Shown here: positions 18,482 through 28,289 of the stretch, piece by piece
Layout of the letters: each line of letters starts with the position of its first letter
How positions within the stretch are numbered: the stretch's first letter is position 1
Assembly (NCBI RefSeq): GCF_000148585.2
Contig: NZ_CP028414.1
Span: 239,501-303,500 of the forward strand
DNA from: Streptococcus mitis NCTC 12261
GTDB lineage: Bacteria; Bacillota; Bacilli; Lactobacillales; Streptococcaceae
Reading direction: 5' to 3'
DNA length: 64,000 nt
Position numbers and translations under genes: made by a program
Notes under the pieces: model-generated
The model's database searches: none
What the model was told of the DNA's origin: nothing
The model's input: only the letters and a program-made list of their open reading frames with translations

Positions 18482-18520
18482 TTTTCTTCTGTAGGATTTT
18501 AATAACACATTTCAGTAAAC

Positions 18521-18549
18521 TTGTCGCAATCCCTTTCTAGTGGTATAAT
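18521..18549 (+). promoter_or_regulatory. Sigma-A promoter of the aminotransferase gene
   Basis: TTGTCG (18521-18526), 17-base spacer, TATAAT (18544-18549) with TGG ahead. Confidence 0.7.
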
Positions 18550-18579
18550 GTTACTATCTCGATGAATTGAGGAAACAAG

Positions 18580-19794
18580 ATGAAAGAATATAACAAGTCT
18601 AGTAAGTTAGAGCATGTTGCTTATGATATCCGTGGTCCTGTTTTGGAAGAAGCCATGCGGATGCGAGCAAACGGAGAAAAGATTTTACGTCTGAATACAG
18701 GAAATCCAGCAGAATTTGGCTTTACAGCGCCAGACGAGGTCATTCATGATTTGATTATGAATGCACGTGATAGTGAAGGATATTCTGACTCCAAGGGGAT
18801 TTTCTCAGCCCGTAAGGCTATTATGCAGTATTGTCAACTGAAGAAATTCCCAAATGTAGATATTGATGATATTTATCTTGGAAATGGTGTTAGTGAGTTG
18901 ATTGTCATGTCCATGCAGGGGCTTTTGGACAATGGAGACGAGGTCTTGGTGCCAATGCCAGACTATCCTCTTTGGACAGCGGCTGTCAGCCTAGCTGGAG
19001 GAAATGCCGTTCACTATATCTGTGATGAAGTTGCAGAATGGTACCCAGATATTGACGATATCAAGTCAAAAATCACTTCCAATACCAAGGCAATCGTCCT
19101 TATCAATCCAAACAACCCAACTGGAGCCCTTTATCCTAAAGAACTCTTGCTGGAAATTATTGAGATTGCCCGTCAAAACGATTTGATTATCTTTGCGGAT
19201 GAAATTTACGACCGCATGGTCATGGATGGACACGTGCATACGCCTGTGGCGAGCTTGGCACCAGATGTCTTCTGTGTCAGCATGAATGGTTTATCAAAAT
19301 CCCACCGTATTGCTGGCTTCCGTGTAGGTTGGATGGTCTTGTCTGGACCTAAGACACATGTTAAAGGCTATATCGAAGGGCTCAATATGCTGTCCAATAT
19401 GCGTCTTTGCTCTAACGTTTTGGCCCAACAAGTCGTACAAACTTCCTTGGGTGGTCACCAATCAGTTGATGAATTGCTCCTTCCAGGTGGACGAATTTAC
19501 GAGCAAAGAAACTTCATCTACAATGCCATTCAAGATATTCCAGGTTTGTCTGCCGTTAAACCCAAGGCTGGACTCTATATCTTCCCTAAAATCGACCGCA
19601 ATATGTACCGTATCGATGATGATGAACAGTTTGTCCTTGATTTCTTGAAGCAGGAAAAGGTTCTCTTGGTTCATGGTCGAGGCTTTAACTGGCAGGAACC
19701 AGACCACTTCCGTATCGTTTACCTTCCTCGTGTTGATGAACTAGCCCAAATCCAAGAAAAGATGACTCGTTTCTTGAAACAGTATCGTAGATAG
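18580..19794 (+). CDS. PLP-dependent aminotransferase, AlaT-like (class I/II)
   Basis: A 404-residue fold-type I aminotransferase. Signatures are LNTGNPAEFGF near the N-terminus, the NPNNPTGALY motif around 176-185, DEIYDRMV near 209, and the PLP lysine in SMNGLSKSHRIAGFRVGW (Lys about 243). This set is typical of the alanine-glyoxylate/pyruvate (AlaA/AlaT) branch, so pyruvate to alanine with glutamate is the best guess. It is monocistronic and is followed by rpmH with its own promoter. Confidence 0.88.
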   Translation: MKEYNKSSKLEHVAYDIRGPVLEEAMRMRANGEKILRLNTGNPAEFGFTAPDEVIHDLIMNARDSEGYSDSKGIFSARKAIMQYCQLKKFPNVDIDDIYLGNGVSELIVMSMQGLLDNGDEVLVPMPDYPLWTAAVSLAGGNAVHYICDEVAEWYPDIDDIKSKITSNTKAIVLINPNNPTGALYPKELLLEIIEIARQNDLIIFADEIYDRMVMDGHVHTPVASLAPDVFCVSMNGLSKSHRIAGFRVGWMVLSGPKTHVKGYIEGLNMLSNMRLCSNVLAQQVVQTSLGGHQSVDELLLPGGRIYEQRNFIYNAIQDIPGLSAVKPKAGLYIFPKIDRNMYRIDDDEQFVLDFLKQEKVLLVHGRGFNWQEPDHFRIVYLPRVDELAQIQEKMTRFLKQYRR

Positions 19795-19835
19795 GGCTTA
19801 CATTCGAAAAAGCTGGAAACATTTGCCTAGAGCTA

Positions 19836-19864
19836 TTGACAAAAGTGAAAGAATCAGATAGAAT
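19836..19864 (+). promoter_or_regulatory. Sigma-A promoter of rpmH
   Basis: Consensus TTGACA (19836-19841), 17-base spacer, TAGAAT (19859-19864). Confidence 0.8.
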
Positions 19865-19938
19865 AGTAAAGTATGTTTAGTAACTGATCACTTTATAGCC
19901 GGCTAAACGAATACAAAATCTATGAGGAGGTATTCATC

Positions 19939-20073
19939 GTGAAACGTACTTATCAACCAAGTAAACTTCGTCGTGCGCGCAAACACGGATTCCGTAACCG
20001 TATGTCAACTAAAAACGGTCGTCGCGTATTGGCAGCTCGTCGTCGTAAAGGACGCAAAGTTTTGGCTGCATAA
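19939..20073 (+). CDS. rpmH: 50S ribosomal protein L34
   Basis: A 44-residue very basic protein starting at GTG 19939 behind the SD GAGGAGG. It reads [18 protein letters not shown], then [20 protein letters not shown], ending KVLAA: the full L34 sequence. It binds 23S rRNA in the large subunit. In many bacteria rpmH heads an operon with rnpA near the origin, but here it is monocistronic between its own promoter and terminator. Confidence 0.97.
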
Positions 20074-20090
20074 TCCAAACGAACCATAAC

Positions 20091-20124
20091 AAAAATCAGT
20101 AGGAACTCGAGTCTACTGATTTTT
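20091..20124 (+). terminator. Terminator of rpmH
   Basis: AAAAATCAGTAG and CTACTGATTTTT, loop of ten, 17 bases after the stop. Confidence 0.85.
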
Positions 20125-20150
20125 ATTTTTGTAAAAAAGTTCAAAAAGGC

Positions 20151-20179
20151 TTTATATTTTTGCTCAAATAGTGTATAAT
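20151..20179 (+). promoter_or_regulatory. Promoter of the Ali-type lipoprotein gene
   Basis: TTTATA (20151-20156), 17-base spacer, TATAAT (20174-20179). Confidence 0.6.
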
Positions 20180-20211
20180 ATTTCACATACTGTAAAAAAT
20201 GGAGAATAATC

Positions 20212-22176
20212 ATGAAGAAATCAAAAGTTATGCTTTTTGGAGCTATGGCTTTGACAGCAGGTCTAGCTCTAGCGGCATGCGGGTCATCTCAATCAAGCAA
20301 TGCTGACAAGACATACTCTTATATCTTTGTCAGCAACCCTGATACCTTGGATTACATTACCTCTACACGAGACTCTACATCTAGTATCACAACCAACTTG
20401 GTTGATGGTTTGTTGGAAAATGACCAGTATGGCAATCTCATCCCCTCTATGGCTGAGTCATGGACCGTGTCAAAAGATGGTTTGACTTACACTTATAAAA
20501 TCCGTCAGGGAGCTAAATGGTACACTTCTGAAGGAGAAGAGTATGCGGATGTGACGGCTCATGATTTTGTGACTGGTCTCAAGTATGCGGCTGATAAAAA
20601 AGCTGAGAACTTGTACTTGGTTCAAGACTCTATCAAGGGACTAGCAGACTATGTTGAAGGGAAATCATCTGATTTTGCAACTGTTGGTGTTAAGGCAGTG
20701 GATGATTACACGCTACAATACACTCTCAACCAACCTGAGACTTATTGGAACTCTAAAACAACAGCAAGTATCCTTAGTCCTGTAAATGAAGCCTTCTTGA
20801 AGTCTCAGGGAGATGACTTTGGAAGTGTGACACCATCAAGTATCTTGTCAAATGGTCCTTACTTATTTAAATCATTCACATCCAAATCTTTGATTGAACT
20901 TGACAAAAACCCTAATTACTGGGATAAGGACAATGTTAAAATCGAGAAAGTGAAACTCTCTTTCTTTGACGGTTCTGACCAAGACAGCATTGCTAGAGGT
21001 TTCTTGGATGGTAACTATACAGATGGCCGTATCTTCCCAACAAGTTCAGTCTTTGCTGAACTCAAGAAGGGGAATGAGGACAAGATTACCTACACACCGC
21101 AAAACTCAGTTACTTTCTATTATCTTTTCAACGTGAATCGTCAAAGCTACAAGCAGACTATGAAACAGTCTGATAAGGAAAAGACGGATTCACGCGCAGC
21201 TATGCAAAATAAAGATTTCCGTCAGGCTATCAACTTTGCCTTTGACCGTCATGCCTATGCAGCGCAGACAAATGGTGAAGATGGAGCAGACCGTATCTTG
21301 CGTAATACGATTACACCAAGTAACTTTGTTCAAGTTGGTGATAAGAACTTCGGTGACATTGTCAATGAGAAAATTGTCAACTACGGTAAAGATTGGGCAA
21401 ATATCAACCTAAACGATGGTAAGCAAGCCTTCTTGAATCCTGAAAAGGCCAAAGAGAAGTTTGCCAAGGCCAAAGAAAGTCTGCAAGCTCAAGGAGTAAC
21501 CTTCCCAATTCATTTGGATATGCCAGTTGACCAGACTGCCAAATTAGATGTGCAACAGGCTGGCTCTTTCAAACAAACAGTAGAAGAAACTCTTGGTAAG
21601 GAGAATGTAGTTATCGATGTTATCCAACTTTCTCCAGATGAAAAAGACCAGGCAACCTACTTTGCAGATACAGCAGAACAAAAAGACTACGATATCGACA
21701 TCTCAGGATGGGGTGGAGACTACTCAGATCCTAAGACTTACCTAGCTATTCTTGATCCAGAGACAGGTTCTCAGTTGAAAAACATGGGCTTGTCTGAAGG
21801 AAAAGACAAGGAAGTCAAGAACAAGATTGGTCTTTCTGACTACAAGAAACTCTTGGATCAGGCTGATGCGGAAATCACAGATACTCAAGCTCGCTATGAA
21901 AAATATGCTGAAGCCCAAGCTTGGTTGACAGATAGTGCCCTCTTCCTACCAGTTCAAAGTGGTGGAGCTAACCCAATCTTCCGTAAGACTGTACCGTTTA
22001 CAGGCCCATTCTCATTCGTTGGTCATAAGGGAAATGCTGACAACTACAAATATGTTGAATTGCAAAAAGAGCCAGTCACTGCTAAACAGTATCAAGAACT
22101 CTATGAAAAATGGCTGAAAGAAAAAGCTGAGTCAAATAAAAAAGCTCAGGAAGATTTAGCTAACCATATTCAATAA
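20212..22176 (+). CDS. Oligopeptide-binding lipoprotein, AliA/AliB type
   Basis: A 654-residue extracytoplasmic lipoprotein. The signal peptide ends in LALAAC with the lipid-bearing Cys23. The mature part is a family 5 solute-binding protein (SBP_bac_5): NPDTLDYI, MAESWTVSKDGLTYTYKIR, and the C-terminal WLKEKAESNKKAQEDLANHIQ shared with Ami/Ali proteins. No transporter gene adjoins, so like the known pneumococcal AliA and AliB it probably feeds peptides to AmiCDEF. It is a clear paralogue of the AmiA-like protein at 45212. Which Ali it corresponds to I cannot decide from memory. Confidence 0.88.
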   Translation: MKKSKVMLFGAMALTAGLALAACGSSQSSNADKTYSYIFVSNPDTLDYITSTRDSTSSITTNLVDGLLENDQYGNLIPSMAESWTVSKDGLTYTYKIRQGAKWYTSEGEEYADVTAHDFVTGLKYAADKKAENLYLVQDSIKGLADYVEGKSSDFATVGVKAVDDYTLQYTLNQPETYWNSKTTASILSPVNEAFLKSQGDDFGSVTPSSILSNGPYLFKSFTSKSLIELDKNPNYWDKDNVKIEKVKLSFFDGSDQDSIARGFLDGNYTDGRIFPTSSVFAELKKGNEDKITYTPQNSVTFYYLFNVNRQSYKQTMKQSDKEKTDSRAAMQNKDFRQAINFAFDRHAYAAQTNGEDGADRILRNTITPSNFVQVGDKNFGDIVNEKIVNYGKDWANINLNDGKQAFLNPEKAKEKFAKAKESLQAQGVTFPIHLDMPVDQTAKLDVQQAGSFKQTVEETLGKENVVIDVIQLSPDEKDQATYFADTAEQKDYDIDISGWGGDYSDPKTYLAILDPETGSQLKNMGLSEGKDKEVKNKIGLSDYKKLLDQADAEITDTQARYEKYAEAQAWLTDSALFLPVQSGGANPIFRKTVPFTGPFSFVGHKGNADNYKYVELQKEPVTAKQYQELYEKWLKEKAESNKKAQEDLANHIQ

Positions 22177-22201
22177 TATTCCTAGTCATGCTTTTCAGTT
22201 A

Positions 22202-22398
22202 ATACTCTTCGAAAATCTCTTCAAACCACGTCAGCGTTGCCTTACCGTATATATGGTTACTGACTTCGTCAGTTCTATCTGCAACCTCAAAACAGTGTTT
22301 TGAGCTGACTTCGTCAGTTTCATCTACGACCTCAAAGTAGTGCTTTGAGCAGCCTGCGGCTAGCTTCCTAGTTTGCTCTTTGATTTTCATTGAGTATA
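22202..22398 (-). repeat. BOX element 3 (A-B-C)
   Basis: On the minus strand it begins ATACTCAATGAAAATC, has one boxB with AACTGACGAAGTCAG and a CAAAACACTGTTTTGAG palindrome, and ends with a complete boxC. The apparent reading frame over it on the minus strand is a repeat artefact. Confidence 0.92.
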
Positions 22399-22419
22399 AG
22401 CATAGTGGCTGAATTCAGA

Positions 22420-22462
22420 AAAAGGCCTTACCAGACGCTTCTTGCTTCTGGTAGGGCCTTTT
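22420..22462. terminator. Bidirectional terminator between the Ali gene and the KimA-like gene
   Basis: Sixteen-base arms AAAAGGCCTTACCAGA and TCTGGTAGGGCCTTTT, loop of 11, one G-U; two bases after the minus-strand stop. Confidence 0.85.
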
Positions 22463-22464
22463 CT

Positions 22465-24309
22465 TTATTCTTTTAAGTGATAAGAGTAGCTAGCGACAAC
22501 GACGTCTTGGTGCCAACGAAGGGCGTATTTGAGTTTAAGACTCATCTGATTGTGCAGGATATTTTGCCAAGGTTTATTAGGGATAAACTGGGGTACCAGG
22601 ACAGTGACTGTATAGTTCTTTTTCTGGGCATCCTCAGAGATTCGTTTGACATACTTGACAGTAGGGGTGATGATGTCGCGGTAGCTGGTCTTGATGTTCT
22701 TCAGAGTAATGGTTGGGAAGTAATCGGCAAATTCTTGGAGAATTTCTTGGTCTTTCTCTGCTGTTTCCTTAGTAGAAATGTGCATGGCTAAGACTTCATC
22801 ACCGATACTTTGAGCGTAGTTAATGGCTCCGACGCTAACTCGGGTGACATTTCCTACTAGGACGAGGACAAGATTGCCATCGTAGGTACGTTTTTCGATG
22901 CCTTCATAGAGACGTAGTTGTTGGGCCACTTTTTGGTAATGACTGTGAATGGCCAAGAAAAGTAGGGTGAGTACGAGAATAATCGGGAAGAAAGGCCAGA
23001 TATCACTGAGACGGAAAAAGAGCAGGATCAGCACGATAGCGTAGCAAATGATGGCTCCAAGGATATTGGCAAGGGCAGGTTTTAAGAAATTTGTCCCTTT
23101 TTCTTTTTTCCAATGGCGAATCATCCCAGTCTGAGATAGGGCGAAGGGAACGAAGACCCCGATAGTATAAAGGGGAATCAAACGTTCGGTATTGCCATTA
23201 AAAATGAGAAGAAGAATCATAGCCCCAAATGCCAGAGTTAAAATTCCATTAGAGTAGCCTAGGCGGTCTCCTTTTTCCATAAAGAGATGGGGCATGTATT
23301 TGTTTTTAGCCATATTGTAAGCTAGCATAGGGAAGGCCGAAAAGCCGGTATTTGCAGCTACGGCCAAAATTAAGGCTGTGGAGAATTGGAAGGTATAATA
23401 GCCAAGGTGGCCTAAGAAGGAATTACCAAGGATACCTTGAGCCATCTGTGAGAGGATGGTTTCTCCGTGTTGCGGCATAATTCCCATCCAGTAGTTTAGG
23501 AAGGTAATACCAGCAAACAGAAAACCTAAAATCAGTGACATGATGGTCAAGGTCTGAGCTGCATTCTTTTCTTTCGGAGCCTTGAAAAAGGGAACGGCAT
23601 TTGAAATAGCTTCAACCCCTGTCAGAGAGGCAGAACCACTGGTAAAGGCTCTTAGAATGAGAACGATAGACAGACTCGGTACAGCATGCCCGATAGGAGA
23701 AGTTGCCTGATAGCTGAGAGAACCAGTTACTAGTTGAAAGATTCCATAGAGCAAGAGAAAGACAGTACTGATGATAAAGAGATAGACAGGAATCATCAGT
23801 GAACTGGCAGATTCTTTTAAGCCCCGTAAATTCAAGAGCATAAGCAAACAAACTAGAAAAATGGAAATGTGGAGGTTGTAAGGGTGGAGAGCAGGGAGAG
23901 CTGCTGTGATAGCATCGGCTCCAGATGACACCGATACCGCCACAGTCAGCATGTAGTCAACCAGCAGACTACCTCCAGCAATTAAGCCAAGTTCGGGAGA
24001 TAGATTTTCTCGAGTAACCATATAGGCCCCTCCTCCTTGAGGGTAGGCATGGATGATTTGACGGTAGGAGACGGTCAGGCTAGCTAGGAGTAGGAGGACA
24101 AAGAGGCCGATAGGAAGACTCCACCATATCGCAAGAGGAGAGAGACTAGCCAAGACGAGGACTACTTGCTCAGGCCCATAGGCAATGGAAGATAGAGCGT
24201 CGCTTGACAACATGGCCAAGGCCTGCATTTTTCCCAGCAGACCTCCCTCGCCTTCTGTTAAGGACTTAAGAGGACGACCGATAAAGGTCTGTTTTAATTT
24301 TGTAAACAT
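22465..24309 (-). CDS. APC-superfamily permease, KimA-like potassium importer
   Basis: A 614-residue protein: twelve or so membrane segments (1 to about 450) and a C-terminal cytosolic domain of about 160 residues. The strings LSSDALSSIAYGPEQ, YRQIIHAYPQGGGAYMV, GGSLLVDYMLTVAVSVSSG and ALTGVEAISNAVPFF match, from memory, the B. subtilis K+ importer KimA (YdaO) very closely. KimA is inhibited by c-di-AMP. ATG 24309 with AAAAGGAAA upstream is chosen over TTG 24336. No c-di-AMP riboswitch fits in the 156-base gap to divergent tatD. Annotation pipelines usually say amino acid permease; potassium transport is inferred. Confidence 0.78.
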   Translation of the reverse strand: MFTKLKQTFIGRPLKSLTEGEGGLLGKMQALAMLSSDALSSIAYGPEQVVLVLASLSPLAIWWSLPIGLFVLLLLASLTVSYRQIIHAYPQGGGAYMVTRENLSPELGLIAGGSLLVDYMLTVAVSVSSGADAITAALPALHPYNLHISIFLVCLLMLLNLRGLKESASSLMIPVYLFIISTVFLLLYGIFQLVTGSLSYQATSPIGHAVPSLSIVLILRAFTSGSASLTGVEAISNAVPFFKAPKEKNAAQTLTIMSLILGFLFAGITFLNYWMGIMPQHGETILSQMAQGILGNSFLGHLGYYTFQFSTALILAVAANTGFSAFPMLAYNMAKNKYMPHLFMEKGDRLGYSNGILTLAFGAMILLLIFNGNTERLIPLYTIGVFVPFALSQTGMIRHWKKEKGTNFLKPALANILGAIICYAIVLILLFFRLSDIWPFFPIILVLTLLFLAIHSHYQKVAQQLRLYEGIEKRTYDGNLVLVLVGNVTRVSVGAINYAQSIGDEVLAMHISTKETAEKDQEILQEFADYFPTITLKNIKTSYRDIITPTVKYVKRISEDAQKKNYTVTVLVPQFIPNKPWQNILHNQMSLKLKYALRWHQDVVVASYSYHLKE

Positions 24310-24465
24310 TGTATTTTCCTTTTCTGAAAATTTCAATAAGTGCTATTATACTGCTTTGGGAAAATAGCGTCAAGAGACGACGATGGATTTTAGAATATTT
24401 TGTACAGATGAGGAGAGAGGGCAGTTTTTTGGTATAATAGAAGATAGAAAACGAGGTTAGAAGAG

Positions 24466-25239
24466 ATGATTTTTGATACACATACACACTTGAATGTAGA
24501 AGAATTTGCAGGTCATGAGGCAGAAGAAATCGCCTTAGCTGCTGAGATGGGTGTGACACAGATGAATATTGTTGGTTTTGATAAACCGACGATTGAGCGT
24601 GCCTTGGAGTTGGTAGATGAGTATGACCAGCTCTATGCGACTATTGGTTGGCATCCGACAGAAGCAGGGACTTACACGGAGGAGATTGAAGCCTACTTGC
24701 TTGATAAGCTCAAGCATCCCAAGGTTGTTGCTTTAGGTGAGATTGGTTTGGACTACCATTGGATGACAGCGCCAAAAGAGGTGCAGGAGCAGGTTTTTCG
24801 CCGTCAGATTCAGTTATCTAAGGACTTGGATTTACCTTTTGTTGTCCATACTCGTGATGCGCTGGAAGATACCTATGAGATTATCAAAAGTGAGGGCGTT
24901 GGTCCTCGTGGTGGGATTATGCACTCATTTTCAGGGACTCTTGAGTGGGCAGAGAAGTTTGTCGCGCTTGGCATGACTATTTCCTTCTCAGGAGTGGTGA
25001 CTTTTAAGAAGGCCACCGACATCCAAGAGGCGGCTAGAGAACTTCCTTTGGACAAGATTTTGGTGGAGACGGATGCGCCTTACTTGGCTCCTGTTCCTAA
25101 ACGTGGTCGTGAAAATAAAACAGCCTACACTCGCTATGTAGTGGACTTTATCGCCGACTTACGTGGTATGACGACAGAAGAGCTAGCGGCGATAACAACT
25201 GCAAATGCAGAACGAATTTTTGGATTGGACAGCAAGTAA
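24466..25239 (+). CDS. tatD: TatD-family metal-dependent DNase
   Basis: A 257-residue TIM-barrel hydrolase. Metal ligands are visible in FDTHTHLN (His6 and His8 region), GEIGLDYHW (Glu near 92), PFVVHTRDA, MHSFSG, and ETDAPYLAP near 206. Family members are 3'-5' exonucleases acting on DNA or RNA. Its TAA overlaps the ATG of rnmV (TAATG), so the two are translationally coupled. A TATAAT lies at about 24434-24439. Confidence 0.93.
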   Translation: MIFDTHTHLNVEEFAGHEAEEIALAAEMGVTQMNIVGFDKPTIERALELVDEYDQLYATIGWHPTEAGTYTEEIEAYLLDKLKHPKVVALGEIGLDYHWMTAPKEVQEQVFRRQIQLSKDLDLPFVVHTRDALEDTYEIIKSEGVGPRGGIMHSFSGTLEWAEKFVALGMTISFSGVVTFKKATDIQEAARELPLDKILVETDAPYLAPVPKRGRENKTAYTRYVVDFIADLRGMTTEELAAITTANAERIFGLDSK

Positions 25240-25805
25240 TGAAAGAAAAAATTTCCCAAGTTATCGTGGTCGAAGGGCGCGATGATACGGCCAATCTCAA
25301 ACGCTATTTCGATGTAGAGACCTATGAGACACGAGGTTCTGCCATCAATGAGCAAGATATTGCACGTATTCAGCGCCTACATGAGCTTCATGGAGTCATT
25401 GTCTTTACAGACCCAGATTTTAATGGGGAGCGGATTCGTCGCATGATTATGACGGCTATTCCAACAGTTCAGCATGCCTTCCTCAAACGAGATGAAGCTG
25501 TTCCCAAGTCCAAGACCAAGGGCCGTTCTCTGGGAATTGAGCATGCCAGCTATGAAGACCTGAAAATGGCTCTAGCTCAGATTACAGAACAATTTGAACA
25601 TGAGAGTCAGTTTGATATCAGTCGTAGCGACTTGATTCGCCTTGGTTTTCTAGCAGGGGCAGACAGCCGTAAGCGACGAGAATATCTAGGAGAGGCTCTC
25701 CGAATTGGCTATTCCAACGGCAAGCAACTCCTCAAACGCCTAGAGTTGTTTGGGGTTACCTTGGCAGAAGTGGAAGAAGCTATGAAATCTTATGAGAACA
25801 GCTAA
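25239..25805 (+). CDS. rnmV: Ribonuclease M5
   Basis: A 188-residue Toprim nuclease that matures 5S rRNA. The Toprim glutamate is in IVVEGRDDTANL (residues 7-18) and the DxD-type acidic motif in VFTDPDFNGERIRR (about 55-68). Downstream ALKRDEAVPKSKTKGRSLGIEHAS is family typical. It is coupled with tatD in front and precedes ksgA, the usual Firmicutes order. Confidence 0.94.
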   Translation: MKEKISQVIVVEGRDDTANLKRYFDVETYETRGSAINEQDIARIQRLHELHGVIVFTDPDFNGERIRRMIMTAIPTVQHAFLKRDEAVPKSKTKGRSLGIEHASYEDLKMALAQITEQFEHESQFDISRSDLIRLGFLAGADSRKRREYLGEALRIGYSNGKQLLKRLELFGVTLAEVEEAMKSYENS

Positions 25806-25869
25806 GCAGACCCCAAATGTAAGGGGAATGTGTTACAATAGAAGTAACAGATAATAGAAAAGAGAATAG

Positions 25870-26742
25870 ATGAGAATTGCAGATTACAGCGTGACCAAGG
25901 CAGTGCTGGAGCGTCACGGTTTTACCTTTAAAAAGTCCTTCGGGCAAAATTTCTTGACGGATACCAATATTCTTCAAAAAATCGTGGATACGGCTGAGAT
26001 TGATGACCAGGTTAATGTCATCGAAATCGGGCCAGGGATTGGTGCCTTGACGGAGTTTTTGGCTGAGCGTGCAGCAGAAGTTATGGCCTTTGAGATCGAC
26101 CACCGTTTGGTGCCTATTTTGGCAGATACCTTGCGTGATTTTGACAATGTGACCGTAGTCAACGAGGATATTCTCAAGGTTAATTTGGCGCAACATATCC
26201 AGAATTTTAAAAATCCTGACCTGCCAATCAAGGTAGTAGCTAACTTACCATACTACATCACGACACCTATTCTCATGCACTTGATTGAAAGTGGCATTCC
26301 GTTTAGTGAGTTTGTCGTCATGATGCAAAAAGAAGTGGCGGACCGCATTTCAGCCCAGCCTAACACTAAGGCATATGGCAGCTTGTCAATCGCTGTTCAA
26401 TACTATATGACAGCTAAGGTTGCCTTTATCGTGCCTCGTACGGTCTTTGTGCCAGCGCCAAATGTGGATTCGGCCATCTTGAAAATGGTGCGTCGTCCAG
26501 AGCCAGCCGTAGCAGTGGAAGACGAGAACTTCTTCTTTAAGGTTTCCAAGGCTAGTTTTACCCATCGCCGCAAGACCTTGTGGAATAACTTGACAGGTTA
26601 CTTTGGCAAGACTGAAGAGGTTAAGGACAAGCTGACCAAGGCTTTGGATCAAGCAGGCTTGTCACCAAGTGTACGTGGGGAAGCTCTCAGCTTGGCAGAG
26701 TTTGCTAGCCTAGCAGACGCACTTAAAGGGCAAGGACTCTAA
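25870..26742 (+). CDS. ksgA: 16S rRNA dimethyladenosine transferase
   Basis: A 290-residue Rossmann methyltransferase that dimethylates two adjacent adenosines near the 3' end of 16S rRNA; its loss gives kasugamycin resistance. Visible are [11 protein letters not shown] (about 19-29), the SAM motif [15 protein letters not shown] (about 47-61), and the catalytic NLPYY (about 124-128). SD AAGAGAA before ATG. It stands one base before rsgA. Confidence 0.96.
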   Translation: MRIADYSVTKAVLERHGFTFKKSFGQNFLTDTNILQKIVDTAEIDDQVNVIEIGPGIGALTEFLAERAAEVMAFEIDHRLVPILADTLRDFDNVTVVNEDILKVNLAQHIQNFKNPDLPIKVVANLPYYITTPILMHLIESGIPFSEFVVMMQKEVADRISAQPNTKAYGSLSIAVQYYMTAKVAFIVPRTVFVPAPNVDSAILKMVRRPEPAVAVEDENFFFKVSKASFTHRRKTLWNNLTGYFGKTEEVKDKLTKALDQAGLSPSVRGEALSLAEFASLADALKGQGL

Positions 26743-26743
26743 G

Positions 26744-27622
26744 ATGCAGGGACAAATCATTAAAGCCTTGGCGGGGTTCTACTATGTAGAAAGTGAGGGC
26801 AAGGTGTATCAAACACGAGCGCGTGGAAATTTCCGTAAAAAAGGTCATACCCCTTACGTTGGGGACTGGGTCGACTTTTCTGCCGAAGAAAATTCAGAAG
26901 GCTATATCCTCAAGATTCACGAACGCAAAAATAGCCTAGTCCGTCCGCCCATTGTCAATATTGACCAAGCTGTAGTAATCATGTCCGTCAAGGAACCTGA
27001 TTTTAACAGCAATTTGCTGGATCGTTTCTTGGTTCTTTTGGAACACAAGGGAATCCATCCCATCGTTTATATTTCTAAAATGGATTTGTTGGAAGATAGA
27101 GAAGAACTGGATTTTTATGAACAGACTTATGGTAATATCGGCTACGACTTTGTGACCAGTAAAGAGGCACTCCTGCCTTTATTAACAGGCAAGGTTACGG
27201 TCTTTATGGGGCAGACAGGTGTTGGGAAGTCAACTCTTCTCAATAAAATCGCACCAGACCTCAATCTTGAAACAGGAGAAATTTCAGACAGTCTGGGTCG
27301 CGGGCGCCACACTACTCGAGCAGTTAGTTTTTATAATCTCAATGGGGGTAAAATCGCAGACACACCAGGTTTTTCATCCTTGGATTATGAAGTATCAACG
27401 GCGGAAGACCTCAATCAGGCCTTCCCAGAGATTGCCACTGTCAGTCGAGACTGCAAATTCCGTACTTGTACCCATACCCATGAGCCTTCTTGTGCGGTTA
27501 AGCCAGCAGTTGAAGAAGGTACCATTGCGCCCTTCCGTTTTGACAACTACCTGCAATTCCTCAGTGAGATTGAAAATCGCAGAGAAACCTATAAAAAAGT
27601 CAGCAAAAAAATTCCAAAATAA
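26744..27622 (+). CDS. rsgA: Ribosome small-subunit GTPase
   Basis: A 292-residue circularly permuted GTPase for 30S maturation. It has an N-terminal OB fold, then motifs in the permuted order: G4-like SKMDLL (about 111), G1 [12 protein letters not shown] (about 156), G3 DTPGFSSLD, and a C-terminal zinc knuckle [17 protein letters not shown] follows the ksgA stop by one base. Next is rpe. Confidence 0.95.
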   Translation: MQGQIIKALAGFYYVESEGKVYQTRARGNFRKKGHTPYVGDWVDFSAEENSEGYILKIHERKNSLVRPPIVNIDQAVVIMSVKEPDFNSNLLDRFLVLLEHKGIHPIVYISKMDLLEDREELDFYEQTYGNIGYDFVTSKEALLPLLTGKVTVFMGQTGVGKSTLLNKIAPDLNLETGEISDSLGRGRHTTRAVSFYNLNGGKIADTPGFSSLDYEVSTAEDLNQAFPEIATVSRDCKFRTCTHTHEPSCAVKPAVEEGTIAPFRFDNYLQFLSEIENRRETYKKVSKKIPK

Positions 27623-27632
27623 GGAGAAACCT

Positions 27633-28289
27633 ATGTCTCAATACAAGATTGCTCCGTCAATTCTGGCAGCAGATTATGCCAACTTTGAACGTGAAATCAA
27701 ACGTCTAGAAGCAACTGGGGCAGAGTATGCCCATATCGATATCATGGATGGCCATTTTGTCCCGCAAATCAGTTTTGGTGCAGGTGTGGTTGAAGCTCTT
27801 CGTCCTCATAGTAAGATGGTCTTCGACTGCCACTTGATGGTAGCTAATCCAGAGCATCATTTAGAAGACTTTGCGCGTGCAGGTGCGGATATCATCAGTA
27901 TCCATGTGGAAGCAACGCCCCATATTCATGGTGCCCTCCAAAAAATTCGTTCACTCGGAGTTAAGCCTTCAGTTGTTATCAATCCTGGCACACCAGTTGA
28001 AGCCATCAAGCACGTGCTTCACCTAGTTGACCAAGTCTTAGTCATGACAGTTAACCCAGGCTTTGGTGGGCAAGCCTTTCTACCAGAGACCATGGATAAG
28101 GTCCGTGAGTTGGTTGCCCTTCGTGAGGAAAAAGGTTTGAACTTTGAGATTGAAGTGGATGGTGGGATTGATGACCAAACTATTGCCCAAGCTAAAGAAG
28201 CTGGTGCGACCGTTTTTGTAGCAGGTTCCTATGTCTTTAAGGGAGATGTCAATGAGCGAGTACAAACTCTCAGAAAACAACTGGACTAG
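27633..28289 (+). CDS. rpe: Ribulose-phosphate 3-epimerase
   Basis: A 218-residue TIM-barrel metalloenzyme of the pentose phosphate pathway. Visible are IAPSILAADYANF at the N-terminus, HIDIMDGHFVP (metal ligands), DCHLMV, MTVNPGFGGQ and EVDGGID. The open frame extends far upstream into rsgA, but ATG 27633 is preceded by AAGGAG and starts the conserved sequence. It overlaps thiN by 38 bases. Confidence 0.96.
   Translation: MSQYKIAPSILAADYANFEREIKRLEATGAEYAHIDIMDGHFVPQISFGAGVVEALRPHSKMVFDCHLMVANPEHHLEDFARAGADIISIHVEATPHIHGALQKIRSLGVKPSVVINPGTPVEAIKHVLHLVDQVLVMTVNPGFGGQAFLPETMDKVRELVALREEKGLNFEIEVDGGIDDQTIAQAKEAGATVFVAGSYVFKGDVNERVQTLRKQLD

Noticed and set aside
22199..22390. Minus-strand reading frame over BOX 3
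   Set aside because: It repeats the boxB peptide and has no ribosome binding site; the same string recurs in the other BOX copies.
24310..24465. c-di-AMP riboswitch before the KimA-like gene
   Set aside because: The gap is 156 bases, holds the divergent tatD promoter, and shows no ydaO-type motif.
27219..27632. Long in-frame extension upstream of rpe
   Set aside because: It lies in another frame of rsgA and has no family match; the conserved epimerase begins at ATG 27633 behind AAGGAG.
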